Assembly: GCA_003635265.1 (NCBI GenBank)
Contig: PYIZ01000050.1
Location: forward strand, 124,001-188,000
Reading direction: 5' to 3'
DNA: 64,000 bases
Source of the DNA: Candidatus Poribacteria bacterium
GTDB lineage: Bacteria > Poribacteria > WGA-4E > PCPOR2b
The position numbers were made by a program, and so were the translations under genes. Below, piece after piece: positions 15,954 to 24,955 of the stretch (position 1 is the first letter of the stretch; every line of letters begins with the position of its first letter). The notes beneath the pieces were generated by a model. That model was not told where the DNA came from. It worked only from the letters and a program-made list of their open reading frames with translations, and searched no databases.

Positions 15954-17768
15954 TTACGCCTGTAGCCGGTTCAACCAATTTTGAACGCGGAGTTGAAGAA
16001 ACACCCGCGACCGACCTGACCAGAGATAATCGAGTGTCAAACCTCGAAAAATTGGCATAGGGCTCATCTGAAGACGTAGGTCTTCGGTAAATTCTTCAAG
16101 CGATTGATCTCCTAACCCACGCGACAGCTGCCGTAGCAGGGTCGCTGCATCAGCAAGGTTTCTGACAGCGTCGTGTCTTTCCGTGAGAGCGTTGAGTCCT
16201 GTCACCGTGTCCTCCAGATCTTGTTCCATCCGATCGCTCCACCACCGATCAAGCGATTCCACCGCTGACGCAAAGTGGGTCCCTTCATCTCGAAAGTCTT
16301 TTCGCCCGTGCGGATTGCAAACATACTCACCAAGCCCTGTGAGAACGGATTCTCTTGACTGCGTGGGATTCAATTGCCTCCGAAAAAAATAGTAATCCCC
16401 CGGATACTGCGTGTGAGGCGTCAACCGATAGGCGAGCGAGGCGGTATGTTTTTCCGAAAGCCCTTTCTCAAACCACGCATCAATCTGTCGCAACTTGGGT
16501 TCAGGCAAAATATTATTCGACTCAAATCCACCCTCCGGATCAAGGAAGAACGCAAGAGGCAAAGGGACTAACCCATGTTCCCGCATGATGTCAATTGTTT
16601 CATATTCGACGCTTCTGATAATCACCGCGCTGCCTTCGGGTAGTTCTGCCGCAATTCGATGGCGTAAATTTGGGTGGGGTGCAAAGCCGCTTCGTCCAGC
16701 TTCGATATTTTCAATCCACCAAGGGCAAGCCGTAATGGTTGCCCTGCCGTCAATGACTTTAGATAGAGTGTGTAGGGCGTCCAACATCACCCACAGGTAG
16801 TCCCGGCACTCTGAACAGATGCAAGCCCCCGGATCTGCGAACCAGAGAACAAAGCTATCCGCCACGTCAGCGAAGGTATCAATCAAATATTCCTGATAAG
16901 GTAGGATCCGTGCTTTTCCACGCTGCCAGCAGAGGGTGATGCCGGTATAATTAACATCTTCCGCCCGTAGTTCGGGGTAGCGCAGCCATGTTGAAGGCGG
17001 CACGGTTCCGCTTGAAAAGCCGACATGGGTTTCCATGCCCATCACGCGGGCATACGCCAGCGCGTCGTGCCAGACCTGATAACGCCACGCATTGGAAGCC
17101 AATTCCGGCTCGTCCGGATGGTAGTATTGTGTGGGCCAAATATAGAGTTTCAACAAATTGCAGCCCGCTGCATTGAGCAGTTCAATATACCATTTCCAAT
17201 CGTCGAGGCTCCAGGTATCCGTTGTCAGCGGTGCAATATTCCACGGAATGCTTGAAGCGTACACACCCCGTATTGTATATGGCGTATCATCGTCAGCGAA
17301 ATTGCGAACCATCCGAAACTGAACATCGTCCCCAGTCCTTCCGACGAGGCGATAGCCCTGCTTGGCATAAACGCGGATCGCCCGATAGTTCTCCCGATAA
17401 CAGGTTAGTGCCAATCCCTGCTCCCCACGCTCGCGGGCAATCCCTTCGATCTGTTGCATCAGTTGTTGGCCGATGCCTCTGTTGTGGAAGGCATCAACAA
17501 CCGCAACACCCAAGCCCGGATAACCGTCTTCGCCTCCGCCGCGGTACCAGACATGCCCGACTAACTTTTCGTCACTAAATGCGCCCATATGGACGCAGCT
17601 GGGGTTGTGGAGTTCTTCCTCAATCTTCGCAACAGCGTCTTGATCAAAGGGGTATGGATGATAAAAAGAGCGACTGGTCTCGGACAGACCTTTGAAGAAA
17701 GGGGAAATCTTCGGGACATCGACATCAGCGAGGAAGCGGATGGTTAAGTTTGTTGTGTTGTCGCCCAT
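15954..17768 (-). CDS. GNAT acetyltransferase fused to a glycosidase-like TIM barrel
   Basis: Two-domain protein, 604 aa from the ATG at 17768, which follows AAGAGGGC; an upstream ATG at 17861 would overlap the neighbouring gene and lengthen the protein without homology. Residues ~8-155 are a GNAT domain, with the acetyl-CoA loop HNRGIGQQL near 95-103 and the typical C-terminal VYAKQGYRLVGR. Residues ~165-480 look like a glycoside-hydrolase-type (beta/alpha)8 barrel: RGVYASSIPWN, NLLKLYIWPTQYYHPDE, and a Cys-bearing loop DPGACICSECRDYL as in hexosaminidase- or glucuronidase-like barrels. The rest is helical. No signal peptide, so cytoplasmic. The combination suggests handling of amino sugars or an acylated glycoside (inference). 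Confidence 0.8.
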   Translation of the reverse strand: MGDNTTNLTIRFLADVDVPKISPFFKGLSETSRSFYHPYPFDQDAVAKIEEELHNPSCVHMGAFSDEKLVGHVWYRGGGEDGYPGLGVAVVDAFHNRGIGQQLMQQIEGIARERGEQGLALTCYRENYRAIRVYAKQGYRLVGRTGDDVQFRMVRNFADDDTPYTIRGVYASSIPWNIAPLTTDTWSLDDWKWYIELLNAAGCNLLKLYIWPTQYYHPDEPELASNAWRYQVWHDALAYARVMGMETHVGFSSGTVPPSTWLRYPELRAEDVNYTGITLCWQRGKARILPYQEYLIDTFADVADSFVLWFADPGACICSECRDYLWVMLDALHTLSKVIDGRATITACPWWIENIEAGRSGFAPHPNLRHRIAAELPEGSAVIIRSVEYETIDIMREHGLVPLPLAFFLDPEGGFESNNILPEPKLRQIDAWFEKGLSEKHTASLAYRLTPHTQYPGDYYFFRRQLNPTQSRESVLTGLGEYVCNPHGRKDFRDEGTHFASAVESLDRWWSDRMEQDLEDTVTGLNALTERHDAVRNLADAATLLRQLSRGLGDQSLEEFTEDLRLQMSPMPIFRGLTLDYLWSGRSRVFLQLRVQNWLNRLQA

Positions 17769-17805
17769 AATGCCCTCTTTTGTTGGGTAGAGAAGTGCCT
17801 TTAAT

Positions 17806-18813
17806 TTAGCCCGAAATTCCCCCTGTTGCGCGCAGCAGAGTTTCCTGCACAAGCAGTTCATGTGACATTGGTCGATCCGGTGGCTGCTTCCCTTCGATGG
17901 TTGCTACAAAGGCTTCTAATTCCAGTTCATAGGTTCTACCACGCCCCTCTCCGTCTATCTTCACAAACTGCTCGCCCTCTTGGTAGCCATCTTTCGCTTC
18001 TGCTAGACAGAGACGGATTTGCAAGCCCGGTTCAAAAGGTTCGACAATAATCGCACTCCCCTGACTGCCGTACACCTCAAAGCGGCGCGCCGCCGGTTGT
18101 GTCTCCATTGCAGCGATATCAATAAAGGCAAGGGCGTTTTCAAACTCAAAGACCCCCAAGGTATTATCCTGAAACGCTGACACCGAACCAGTATCGTTCC
18201 TTAAAAACGAGGTTACCTGTACCGGTCGACCCAAAATCCAGACCACCTGATCGAGCATGTGACCACCCAAATCAAAAAAGATGCCGCCATGATGCGTGTC
18301 ACTAATCCGAATGCGGGCATCTTCAGTTATATTCGTGGACATGTGAGCGCGCACAGCGAACACCTCACCCAAAAAGCCCGACCTCGCCCAGTTAGCAACC
18401 TGCTGGAAAGCGGAGTGATAGCGGAGCATATAGCCCATCTGAATAAGCAGCCCTTTCTCCTCTGCGGTAGCGACTGTCCGCTGCCACTGGGACCAGTTAT
18501 CACCGGCGGGTTTGTCATACCAGACGTGCTTGCCAGCATTGACAATCTCTTCGGTCTGATCAAGGCTTTCTGCATTGAGACCCTCAGAGGCAATCGCTAC
18601 AATGCTTTCATCATCCAACATCTCGCTTTTGTCGTCGAACCAGTGAACACCCTCAAAAGCAGCACCACCCGATTCTTCAAGTGTGGCACGTTGCTGCGAA
18701 TCGGGTTCAAAAACTCCCGCTATTTCAACATCATCGTTTACCTGCATCGCCTGCAATTTGCCGGAGGCGTGTCCATGTTTGGTTCCATACTGAGCCATTC
18801 GTATTTTTGCCAT
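17806..18813 (-). CDS. Gfo/Idh/MocA family oxidoreductase
   Basis: Second dehydrogenase of this family here, 335 aa from ATG 18813 (GGAGAG ribosome site; a longer frame to 18825 is unlikely). The N-terminal Rossmann segment starts MAQYGTKHGHASGK, with His residues in the usual glycine loop, a variant of the nucleotide motif. WYDKPAGDNWSQW replaces the common EKP with DKP, and GGHMLDQVVWILG carries the conserved His/Asp. It is first in a three-gene group under a strong promoter at 18897-18925. Confidence 0.9.
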   Translation of the reverse strand: MAKIRMAQYGTKHGHASGKLQAMQVNDDVEIAGVFEPDSQQRATLEESGGAAFEGVHWFDDKSEMLDDESIVAIASEGLNAESLDQTEEIVNAGKHVWYDKPAGDNWSQWQRTVATAEEKGLLIQMGYMLRYHSAFQQVANWARSGFLGEVFAVRAHMSTNITEDARIRISDTHHGGIFFDLGGHMLDQVVWILGRPVQVTSFLRNDTGSVSAFQDNTLGVFEFENALAFIDIAAMETQPAARRFEVYGSQGSAIIVEPFEPGLQIRLCLAEAKDGYQEGEQFVKIDGEGRGRTYELELEAFVATIEGKQPPDRPMSHELLVQETLLRATGGISG

Positions 18814-18843
18814 TCTTCTCTCCAAAAATTTCTTGTGGGTTCG

Positions 18844-18860
18844 TCCCGATCTGATCGGGA
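18844..18860. repeat. Compact palindrome TCCCGATC-T-GATCGGGA
   Basis: Perfect 8-bp inverted repeat with a single central base, in the leader of the minus-strand Gfo/Idh operon. It may fold as a leader hairpin, bind a regulator, or be a dispersed REP-type unit. Only one copy is seen in this window. Confidence 0.45.
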
Positions 18861-18896
18861 TTTATAATTTCTTACGCCAAGGGTTAATGCGCTCTA

Positions 18897-18925
18897 ACTA
18901 TACTCAGAAATCCGCACTGTGTCAA
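18897..18925 (-). promoter_or_regulatory. Sigma70-type promoter of the Gfo/Idh - GNAT-barrel - Gfo/Idh operon
   Basis: On the minus strand TTGACA (18925-18920) and TATAGT (18902-18897) with a 17-base spacer. The leader of about 75 nt includes the palindrome at 18844-18860. Confidence 0.7.
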
Positions 18926-18955
18926 GCACTTTGAATTGGTGATAAAAATTCCTAC

Positions 18956-18984
18956 TTGTGCAAGGTATTACAATAGAGTATCAT
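18956..18984 (+). promoter_or_regulatory. Possible promoter of the phosphodiesterase gene
   Basis: TTGTGC at 18956-18961 and TATCAT at 18979-18984, 17-base spacer. The -10 is good and the -35 weak. It is divergent from the Gfo/Idh promoter. Confidence 0.35.
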
Positions 18985-19062
18985 AGAAAATGTTAATCAG
19001 AATTTGCCAATACGTCCCTATGTACCTGTCAAACTCATTCCATACGATTGAGAGGAAATTTC

Positions 19063-19872
19063 ATGCAAAATTCTTCAAGCTACGGCACAATCCTCATTGT
19101 CATTGATGGTTGTCGCCCTGATGGTATCCAACAGGCAAATACACCAAACATTGATACCTTAATTGTACGCGGAGCTTATACTTTCAATGCGCAGAGCGTT
19201 GTCCCATCGTCGACGCTACCGTGTCATACTTCCATGTTTCGCGGCGTAACACCATCACGGCACGGCATCACAACCAACACATGGGTTCCGATGGTGCGTC
19301 CAGTGCCGAGTATCGTTGAAGCCGCTCACGCAATGAAGAAGAAGACGGCGTTCATTTATAATTGGGAGCAACTCCGAGATCTGGCAGCACCGGGTTCGCT
19401 CGATTTCTCTTATTTCAGGGAGAACCTTGACGATCCGAATGGCGACCTAACGATAGCGGAGATCGGAGCGGAACACCTGATTGCTGAACAACCGGATTTT
19501 TGCTTTGTCTATCTAGGGGTGGTGGATATTGTGGGGCATCGGCATGCGTGGATGTCTGAGGAGTATATTGCACAGATCGGTATTGCAGACCAAGCAATTG
19601 GGATTCTACTCGAAGGACTCGAAAAGGCGAATCTTTTGGATCATTACTTTATTCTCGTCCAGAGTGACCACGGTGGGCACGGAAAGAGTCATGGGACAGA
19701 TCTGCCGGAAGATTTAACGATTCCGTGGATAGCAGCCGGTGCGAAGATCAAGCAGACCGGCGAAATCAAGGGACCGGTGCGCATCTTTGACACTGCACCA
19801 ACACTCGCTCACGTTCTGGAGGTGCCAATGTCTGAAGATTGGGAAGGACAGCCAATTATGGAAATTTTTTAA
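19063..19872 (+). CDS. Alkaline phosphatase superfamily phosphodiesterase / nucleotide pyrophosphatase
   Basis: Protein of 269 aa of the type I phosphodiesterase/nucleotide pyrophosphatase family, without signal peptide. Metal ligands and nucleophile are visible in order: VIDGCRPDG (Asp15), SSTLPCHTSMFRG (Thr51 as nucleophile), VVDIVGHRHAW (Asp and His) and VQSDHGGHGKSHG (Asp-His, His). The frame is open to 19048, but ATG 19063 follows GAGAGGAAATTTC. It hydrolyses a phosphate mono- or diester; the substrate is unknown. It is shorter than eukaryotic NPPs, as in many bacterial cytosolic forms. Confidence 0.9.
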   Translation: MQNSSSYGTILIVIDGCRPDGIQQANTPNIDTLIVRGAYTFNAQSVVPSSTLPCHTSMFRGVTPSRHGITTNTWVPMVRPVPSIVEAAHAMKKKTAFIYNWEQLRDLAAPGSLDFSYFRENLDDPNGDLTIAEIGAEHLIAEQPDFCFVYLGVVDIVGHRHAWMSEEYIAQIGIADQAIGILLEGLEKANLLDHYFILVQSDHGGHGKSHGTDLPEDLTIPWIAAGAKIKQTGEIKGPVRIFDTAPTLAHVLEVPMSEDWEGQPIMEIF

Positions 19873-19990
19873 TAAAGGTCTTAGCCCGTAGTAGTATGAC
19901 GCTGTTATTTATGAGTCGGAGATTCCCTAATCAACCACTAGCTCCGTATAATTGACCATACTGTTACCAAATAACCATAGCTAGTCCACC

Positions 19991-21946
19991 TTACCTTGGG
20001 ACGGTCGGCTCCTCAATCCAGTTTGAGACAACTATCAGGTCAAGCATATTGACCCGCCCATCACCATTGACATCTACCTTTAGGTTCATCAGCGGTTGTG
20101 CGCCAAAGTTTTGTACAATAATCACCAAGTCAAACACATTGACCTGTCCATCACCATTCACATCGGGCTGGAGCCCACCACCGCCTTGCCAATGGTCTGC
20201 CATCGCAATAATGCCTATCTCTGGATCATCGTCCTCCAACTGGTGCGCCTTAAAGACGTTGATAGTAGGCATTATGTCATAAACATCACCATGAAGTAGG
20301 ACCCTCTGATAATGTTCAGGCGTATCCTCATACCAATGGGGCGCAAGATCGACAGCATGGACAAACGGCGAAAACAGAAACGAACTGATCGGATGTCGCC
20401 TCGGCTTGTCCCCGAACAGTGGACGTTGCGCGAAACTTTCATGGACAAATGTAGCTTCATGAAGTCGCTCGCCTCCCAACACCGCACCCGGCATCATGTC
20501 TATCATCTCCTGGTGCAGTAACGCCATCCCTTGCGCTGTGGACAGTCCCTCTATCAATCCTGTCGCGTTGTTCATCACAGAGTGGCTCGCATCGATAAAG
20601 AAACCGTCGATGTCATACTCGTCCCATACAGCCTTTAACTGTGTGAGCACATAGCTTCTAAACTCCGAACTCGCAGGACTAATGTTCATCAGCGGATGTA
20701 TTGGATGAACGGTCGGTCCCTCCAAGTTCTCGCCCACCAACTCGCCTGTCCACGTATCACGATACTGGTATTGCTTGAAAACTGACTCGTAGAGTGGGTG
20801 ATTGGGAGAGCAACCGTGCGCGGTGATATAAAGAATCGTGCGAAAACCGTGCTTGCGGGTCACTGCAAGGAACTCTGCCAACGCTTCCTTCGGAATGAAA
20901 TCAGGGTGTGCTATATCCTCTTCATGCACCCACCAATCCGAGCCCCCGATCTTCCAGCCACCGAGATACACCATTGTTTTGTCCGGGTCTACAAGTTGCG
21001 CTAACCGATCTATCATCACTGTGAAATCTTCCAGATAATTGTAACCAGTGAAGTCCCCTGACAAGCCGGTCTTGACGAATAAGGTGATGTCTTCTACCCA
21101 ATCGTTCTTCTCGGATAACGGCGTGACTTCAAATGCTTCCGCCATCCAGTCACGATAGATCAGCGCAGGCACTCGCCAATCGCCGACGTAGGTGTTGAAA
21201 CGCCAGAGCCGGGTCTGCCCGCTCGTATGCGAATCGAACGGGGCTTGATTCTGCGTGGCAAAGTTAAGTGCTGCGCCACCTCCACCTCGTAACGGATCAA
21301 AAATTACCTGCTTATACTCCAGCATGGTGTCGGTGTTCCGAACATAGAAACCACCCGCATCACCCTGAACGATCGCAAGCTGCGCTTCCCAACCTCTACC
21401 GCTGCCAGGATAGGTGTCGCTTTGGAACTTGTCGGTGTGGTCGTATACCCGACCACCCGATACAGGCACGATCACCTTCAAATTGGCAATATCTAAATAG
21501 CCAATGCCCCACTGCACACCGACTACGCCACCGCTATCCGATACGCCCTCCATATCGATGAGCATATCGTCGGTTACGGTATCGATCATTATGTTGAGCC
21601 GGATTTCCGTGCCGTCCTGACCATAAACCAACTCCACACGATTGGGGGATGCCTGGCTGGTAGACACCAGTGTGGCACTACGGGTTGGCGAGCTATCCCA
21701 AAAATAGCGAGTAAACATCAACCCCGTCCACCCGCGCTTGCTCGCTTCGGGGAAGATCGTATAGGTCTTGGCAGTGAGTTTGTTGTGGATGTGGTTAATC
21801 TCACCTTTTTCAAAGTGAACGATGTAATTAGCCGTATCCACACGAACCGTGTCCCCTTCTATCACAATAGTCGCTTGAACGAGTCCAGCGAAAATCAAAT
21901 AGAAACATAGGGTGAGAAATATTGTGTAACGCAAAAATAGCTTCAT
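19991..21946 (-). CDS. Secreted glycosidase-like barrel protein with C-terminal dockerin repeats (DUF6259-like)
   Basis: Secreted protein of 651 aa. An N-terminal signal peptide (residues ~1-26) is followed by a beta-sandwich (~27-270) and a TIM-barrel region (~285-560) with DKTMVYLGGWKIGGSDWW, RTILYITAHGCSPNHP and DIDGFFIDASHSV. The last has the hydrophobic-Asp strand end typical of a glycoside-hydrolase nucleophile or acid. The tail (residues 595-651) holds two Ca-binding dockerin type I loops, DVNGDGQVNVFDL and DVNGDGRVNMLDL. It overlaps the next upstream gene by 4 bases (ATGA). It is probably a cell-surface or complex-bound polysaccharide enzyme; activity is inferred from fold only. Confidence 0.8.
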   Translation of the reverse strand: MKLFLRYTIFLTLCFYLIFAGLVQATIVIEGDTVRVDTANYIVHFEKGEINHIHNKLTAKTYTIFPEASKRGWTGLMFTRYFWDSSPTRSATLVSTSQASPNRVELVYGQDGTEIRLNIMIDTVTDDMLIDMEGVSDSGGVVGVQWGIGYLDIANLKVIVPVSGGRVYDHTDKFQSDTYPGSGRGWEAQLAIVQGDAGGFYVRNTDTMLEYKQVIFDPLRGGGGAALNFATQNQAPFDSHTSGQTRLWRFNTYVGDWRVPALIYRDWMAEAFEVTPLSEKNDWVEDITLFVKTGLSGDFTGYNYLEDFTVMIDRLAQLVDPDKTMVYLGGWKIGGSDWWVHEEDIAHPDFIPKEALAEFLAVTRKHGFRTILYITAHGCSPNHPLYESVFKQYQYRDTWTGELVGENLEGPTVHPIHPLMNISPASSEFRSYVLTQLKAVWDEYDIDGFFIDASHSVMNNATGLIEGLSTAQGMALLHQEMIDMMPGAVLGGERLHEATFVHESFAQRPLFGDKPRRHPISSFLFSPFVHAVDLAPHWYEDTPEHYQRVLLHGDVYDIMPTINVFKAHQLEDDDPEIGIIAMADHWQGGGGLQPDVNGDGQVNVFDLVIIVQNFGAQPLMNLKVDVNGDGRVNMLDLIVVSNWIEEPTVPR

Positions 21947-22641
21947 GATACATTTCCCTCGAATGCCAGTACACGCAACGGAATAGCATCCGTACCAAGA
22001 ACAGGCAGCGGCTGTGCAAAGACGTACACACGATTCTCACGGAGATCTTCCAAATGGGCAAGACTCTCAATTAATGGAATTCCCCGGTCAAACAAAATAT
22101 GGTGGTTAATCAGTTCACGGCTGCCCGGCACCTCAAGCCCAGGGCTATCGATGCCGAGTAGCTTTATCCCCGGATCAACCAGCCATTCGAGCGCATCGGG
22201 CGTAGGATAAGGCGGTCCCCCGCCTTCAGTCGCAGCACGACGATCCCAACCGAAATAGATAAAAACAATGTCACCCGCTTGGATTCCTCCGGCTTGCGCT
22301 GCTGCCTCTTCAAGTCGTAGACGTTCAACAGGCATTGACCAAGGCACATTGCTGAGGTCTAGAATAGCCGCCTCGCCGAAAAACTGCTCGACCGGCAATT
22401 CGCCAACTGCTGCACCGTTTTCGACTGCGTGCAGGGGAGCCTCGACGTGGGTGCCTGCATGACCGCTCATCCCAATCTGTGTTACTACATACCAGCGACC
22501 TGACGCTGGAGCGGTTTCGGGATCGCTGACGATGCTGTCGATCTGTGCCTCATATCGAACCCACGGATGCTGCTCCTCGCTGGGAACCAATGGACGTGAA
22601 AGGTCAACGATGCGGCTGTAGTGGAAAGTCGGTGCTGTCAT
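21943..22641 (-). CDS. Cyclase family protein (kynurenine-formamidase-like hydrolase)
   Basis: Protein of 232 aa matching the metal-dependent cyclase/formamidase family. The signature HAGTHVEAPLH (residues ~57-67) carries metal-binding His and Asp/Glu positions, followed by the family's IQAGDIVFIYFGWDRR and LLGIDSPGLEVPGSRELINHH. These enzymes hydrolyse arylformamides or related lactam and amide bonds. Coupled by 4-base overlaps to the isomerase upstream and the dockerin protein downstream, so part of one operon. No tryptophan-catabolic genes are present; a carbohydrate-derived substrate is possible. Confidence 0.88.
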   Translation of the reverse strand: MTAPTFHYSRIVDLSRPLVPSEEQHPWVRYEAQIDSIVSDPETAPASGRWYVVTQIGMSGHAGTHVEAPLHAVENGAAVGELPVEQFFGEAAILDLSNVPWSMPVERLRLEEAAAQAGGIQAGDIVFIYFGWDRRAATEGGGPPYPTPDALEWLVDPGIKLLGIDSPGLEVPGSRELINHHILFDRGIPLIESLAHLEDLRENRVYVFAQPLPVLGTDAIPLRVLAFEGNVS

Positions 22642-23456
22642 TTCTTCTTCCCTCCTTCACGAGCAAATCGTTTGAGTGTTTCAGCGGCTTCTGTGGGCGA
22701 ATTGTAAGCGGGTAGTTCACCGGTCTGCGTCACACGCCCATAGTATCCAGCTTTGCGCAGTGCTCGTAGATATGCCGCATGCTCTGCCGGGGTTGTCTGT
22801 GGACGGCCCCGTCCCGGCTCGGCAATGTGTGCGTGGATCAGGTATGGTCCCGCCGCAGCAAGCGCGTCAAATGACTCACCATTCAGTCGCATGTGGAAAA
22901 AATCCGCCATCAACTGGATGGCAGGGCGGTTGACCTTCTGAACCATCTCAACCCCTTCTGGAACCGTATTGATGAGATTTGCGTCGTCGTAGTTATACGG
23001 CTCAACAGCGACCTGTACCCCGCGAGGTCCACCCAAGTCGGCGCACATCTGGAGGAACTCATTCACCTGCCCCAAAGCCCTGTCACGAGAAAATCCGTCA
23101 GGGACGAAGCGAGATCCACCGCTGCCGTAACCAATAACTGGGACTCCAGCCTGCTGCATTGCATCGAAAAGGCGTATCACATAGTCGCGCACTGGTGCGT
23201 TGTCAACCTCCGGTCCCACCACTTTTGACCGATTCAGAAAGCCGCACATCGCCATCACAGGCACCGGCGATGCCTGAATCTGTTCAAGTGCCTTTCGTTC
23301 AAGAGTTCCAGCTGCTTCGTCAACTCCAAGAAGACTAGGGGAGATTTCGGCGTAATCATAGCCCCACGCCGCGACATTTTCCAATTGATCCAAGTTTCCG
23401 ACAAGCAGTCCAATCTCCATCGTAGTAGCCCGTGTCTGTGTAGTTTCATGCCCCAT
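22638..23456 (-). CDS. Sugar phosphate isomerase/epimerase (TIM barrel)
   Basis: Protein of 272 aa of the xylose isomerase-like superfamily, distinct from the one at 10.3 kb. Ligand motifs are GVQVAVEPYNYDDAN (Glu), QLMADFFHMRLNGE (Asp, His), LIHAHIAEPGRGRPQ (His) and a C-terminal VTQTGELPAY where a Glu is expected. The AAGGAAG site 8 bases before ATG 23456 supports this start; an internal ATG at 23420 is an alternative. It heads the isomerase, cyclase, dockerin-protein operon. Confidence 0.87.
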   Translation of the reverse strand: MGHETTQTRATTMEIGLLVGNLDQLENVAAWGYDYAEISPSLLGVDEAAGTLERKALEQIQASPVPVMAMCGFLNRSKVVGPEVDNAPVRDYVIRLFDAMQQAGVPVIGYGSGGSRFVPDGFSRDRALGQVNEFLQMCADLGGPRGVQVAVEPYNYDDANLINTVPEGVEMVQKVNRPAIQLMADFFHMRLNGESFDALAAAGPYLIHAHIAEPGRGRPQTTPAEHAAYLRALRKAGYYGRVTQTGELPAYNSPTEAAETLKRFAREGGKKK

Positions 23457-23574
23457 AATTCACACTTCCTTTTATAAACTTCTTGAGTAAAATCCTAAGC
23501 TCTGTTAAACTAGCAATTAATGCTGAACTCCGAGATGATTATACCACGATTCAAAGCCAGAAAGGATAAGAAAT

Positions 23575-24867
23575 ATGCCAACAGATCTTGCAGAACACAT
23601 CCAAGCAACCCCGCTGGTTGACACACACGAACACCTGCGAAAGGAACCGGATTGGTTAGAAAACGGTCCCGACATCTTACAAGACCTGTTTGGGAATTAC
23701 GTCCCCGCAGACCTCAACACGGCAGGCGCATCGCCCGACGCTATGACACGCCTGATGGATGCGTCCGACTCAGATATTGCCGGACGTTTCAAAGGTATTC
23801 AGGAGGCGTGGGAAGCGACGCAGTTCACCGGATACGGTGAGGCGGTGCGACTCATTGCAGAAAATGTCTACAGGATCGACGAACTCACCGGAGAAGCCCT
23901 CGAATCGGCGCAAGAGAAAATTACAGCACTGCGCAAACCCGGTGAACGTTATCGCCTGCTGCACGATGTAGCGAATCTCGACCATATACAAACCGACGAT
24001 TTCAGTTGGCCCTGTCTGCCTGATCATTCCGGGCTCGACTTCTTTCTTTATGATCTCTCATGGGCTGGGTTTTGTAATGGACAGATCGATACGGAACAGA
24101 TCCACGCCGAGACAGGCGTTGAAGTAAAGGATCTCCGAACGCTGAAACAGGGGATGGAAGCAATTTTCGCGAAGCATGGACCGTGCGCTATTGCCGTAAA
24201 GGCACAGCACGCCTACAACCGAACCCTCGACTGGACTGAACGGAATGATGTTGAGGCGTCAGCTGCACTCTCCCAAGTGTTAAACCAACCCGCGGAGGAA
24301 CTTAGCGTCGAGACCTATCTCTGCTTGGGCGATTGGTGTTGGGCACGTGGAGTCGAATTGTCGATCGAGCACAATCTTCCATTCAAAATTCACACAGGTT
24401 ACTACGCAGGAAATGACCGAATGCCGGTAAGTCGGATCCCTGCCGGAAATATGTGTGACCTCTTTGCCCGCTACTTGGATGCCAAATTTGTCCTGATGCA
24501 CATCGCCTACCCCTACAACGATGAGCTTGTTGCCCTAGCGAAGCATTATCGCAACATCTGGGTTGATTTGTGTTGGGCATGGAGCATAGATCCATATAGC
24601 TCCCGTGACTTTCTGCGTCGATTCATACACGCGGTGCCATCGAATAAGATCTTCGCCTTCGGTGGAGATACGGGATGGCCCACCAGCTCAATGGCTTACG
24701 CGATTCAAGCGCGTAACGAGATTCGCCGCGCCCTTGAGGGAGAAATTGAGGAGGGCTATATGAGCGAGAAGCAGGCGATGCAGATAGCTACACGCCTGAT
24801 GCGAGACAATCAGTTTGGTTGTTTTGATGTGGAGGGCACACGCGCCAATATCCATGCTGCAGCTTGA
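23575..24867 (+). CDS. Amidohydrolase family protein (uronate-isomerase/amidohydrolase_2 like)
   Basis: Metal-dependent hydrolase or isomerase of 430 aa. The HxH motif is DTHEHLRKEPDW (residues ~17-28). Later come KAQHAYNR, FKIHTGYYAGNDRMPV, VLMHIAYPYND and FAFGGDTGWPTSS, giving the expected series of metal His and catalytic Asp residues at the C-terminal ends of the barrel strands. It is divergent from the isomerase operon with a short 118-base gap, so joint regulation is plausible. It may act on uronic acids or another cyclic or amide substrate. Confidence 0.85.
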   Translation: MPTDLAEHIQATPLVDTHEHLRKEPDWLENGPDILQDLFGNYVPADLNTAGASPDAMTRLMDASDSDIAGRFKGIQEAWEATQFTGYGEAVRLIAENVYRIDELTGEALESAQEKITALRKPGERYRLLHDVANLDHIQTDDFSWPCLPDHSGLDFFLYDLSWAGFCNGQIDTEQIHAETGVEVKDLRTLKQGMEAIFAKHGPCAIAVKAQHAYNRTLDWTERNDVEASAALSQVLNQPAEELSVETYLCLGDWCWARGVELSIEHNLPFKIHTGYYAGNDRMPVSRIPAGNMCDLFARYLDAKFVLMHIAYPYNDELVALAKHYRNIWVDLCWAWSIDPYSSRDFLRRFIHAVPSNKIFAFGGDTGWPTSSMAYAIQARNEIRRALEGEIEEGYMSEKQAMQIATRLMRDNQFGCFDVEGTRANIHAAA

Positions 24868-24921
24868 TAAGAGGTGGAAATTAAATCACTCCTATGCGCT
24901 CGTGGGAAACCGTCAGATTTC

Positions 24922-24948
24922 GCCGGGGTTGGAAATCGCTGCCCCGGC
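24922..24948 (+). terminator. GC hairpin between convergent amidohydrolase and ridA genes
   Basis: GCCGGGG and CCCCGGC pair around a 13-base loop in the 88-base gap between the two stop codons. Only a weak TCTTACCTTAT follows, so a terminator is likely but not textbook. Confidence 0.45.
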
Positions 24949-24955
24949 TCTTACC

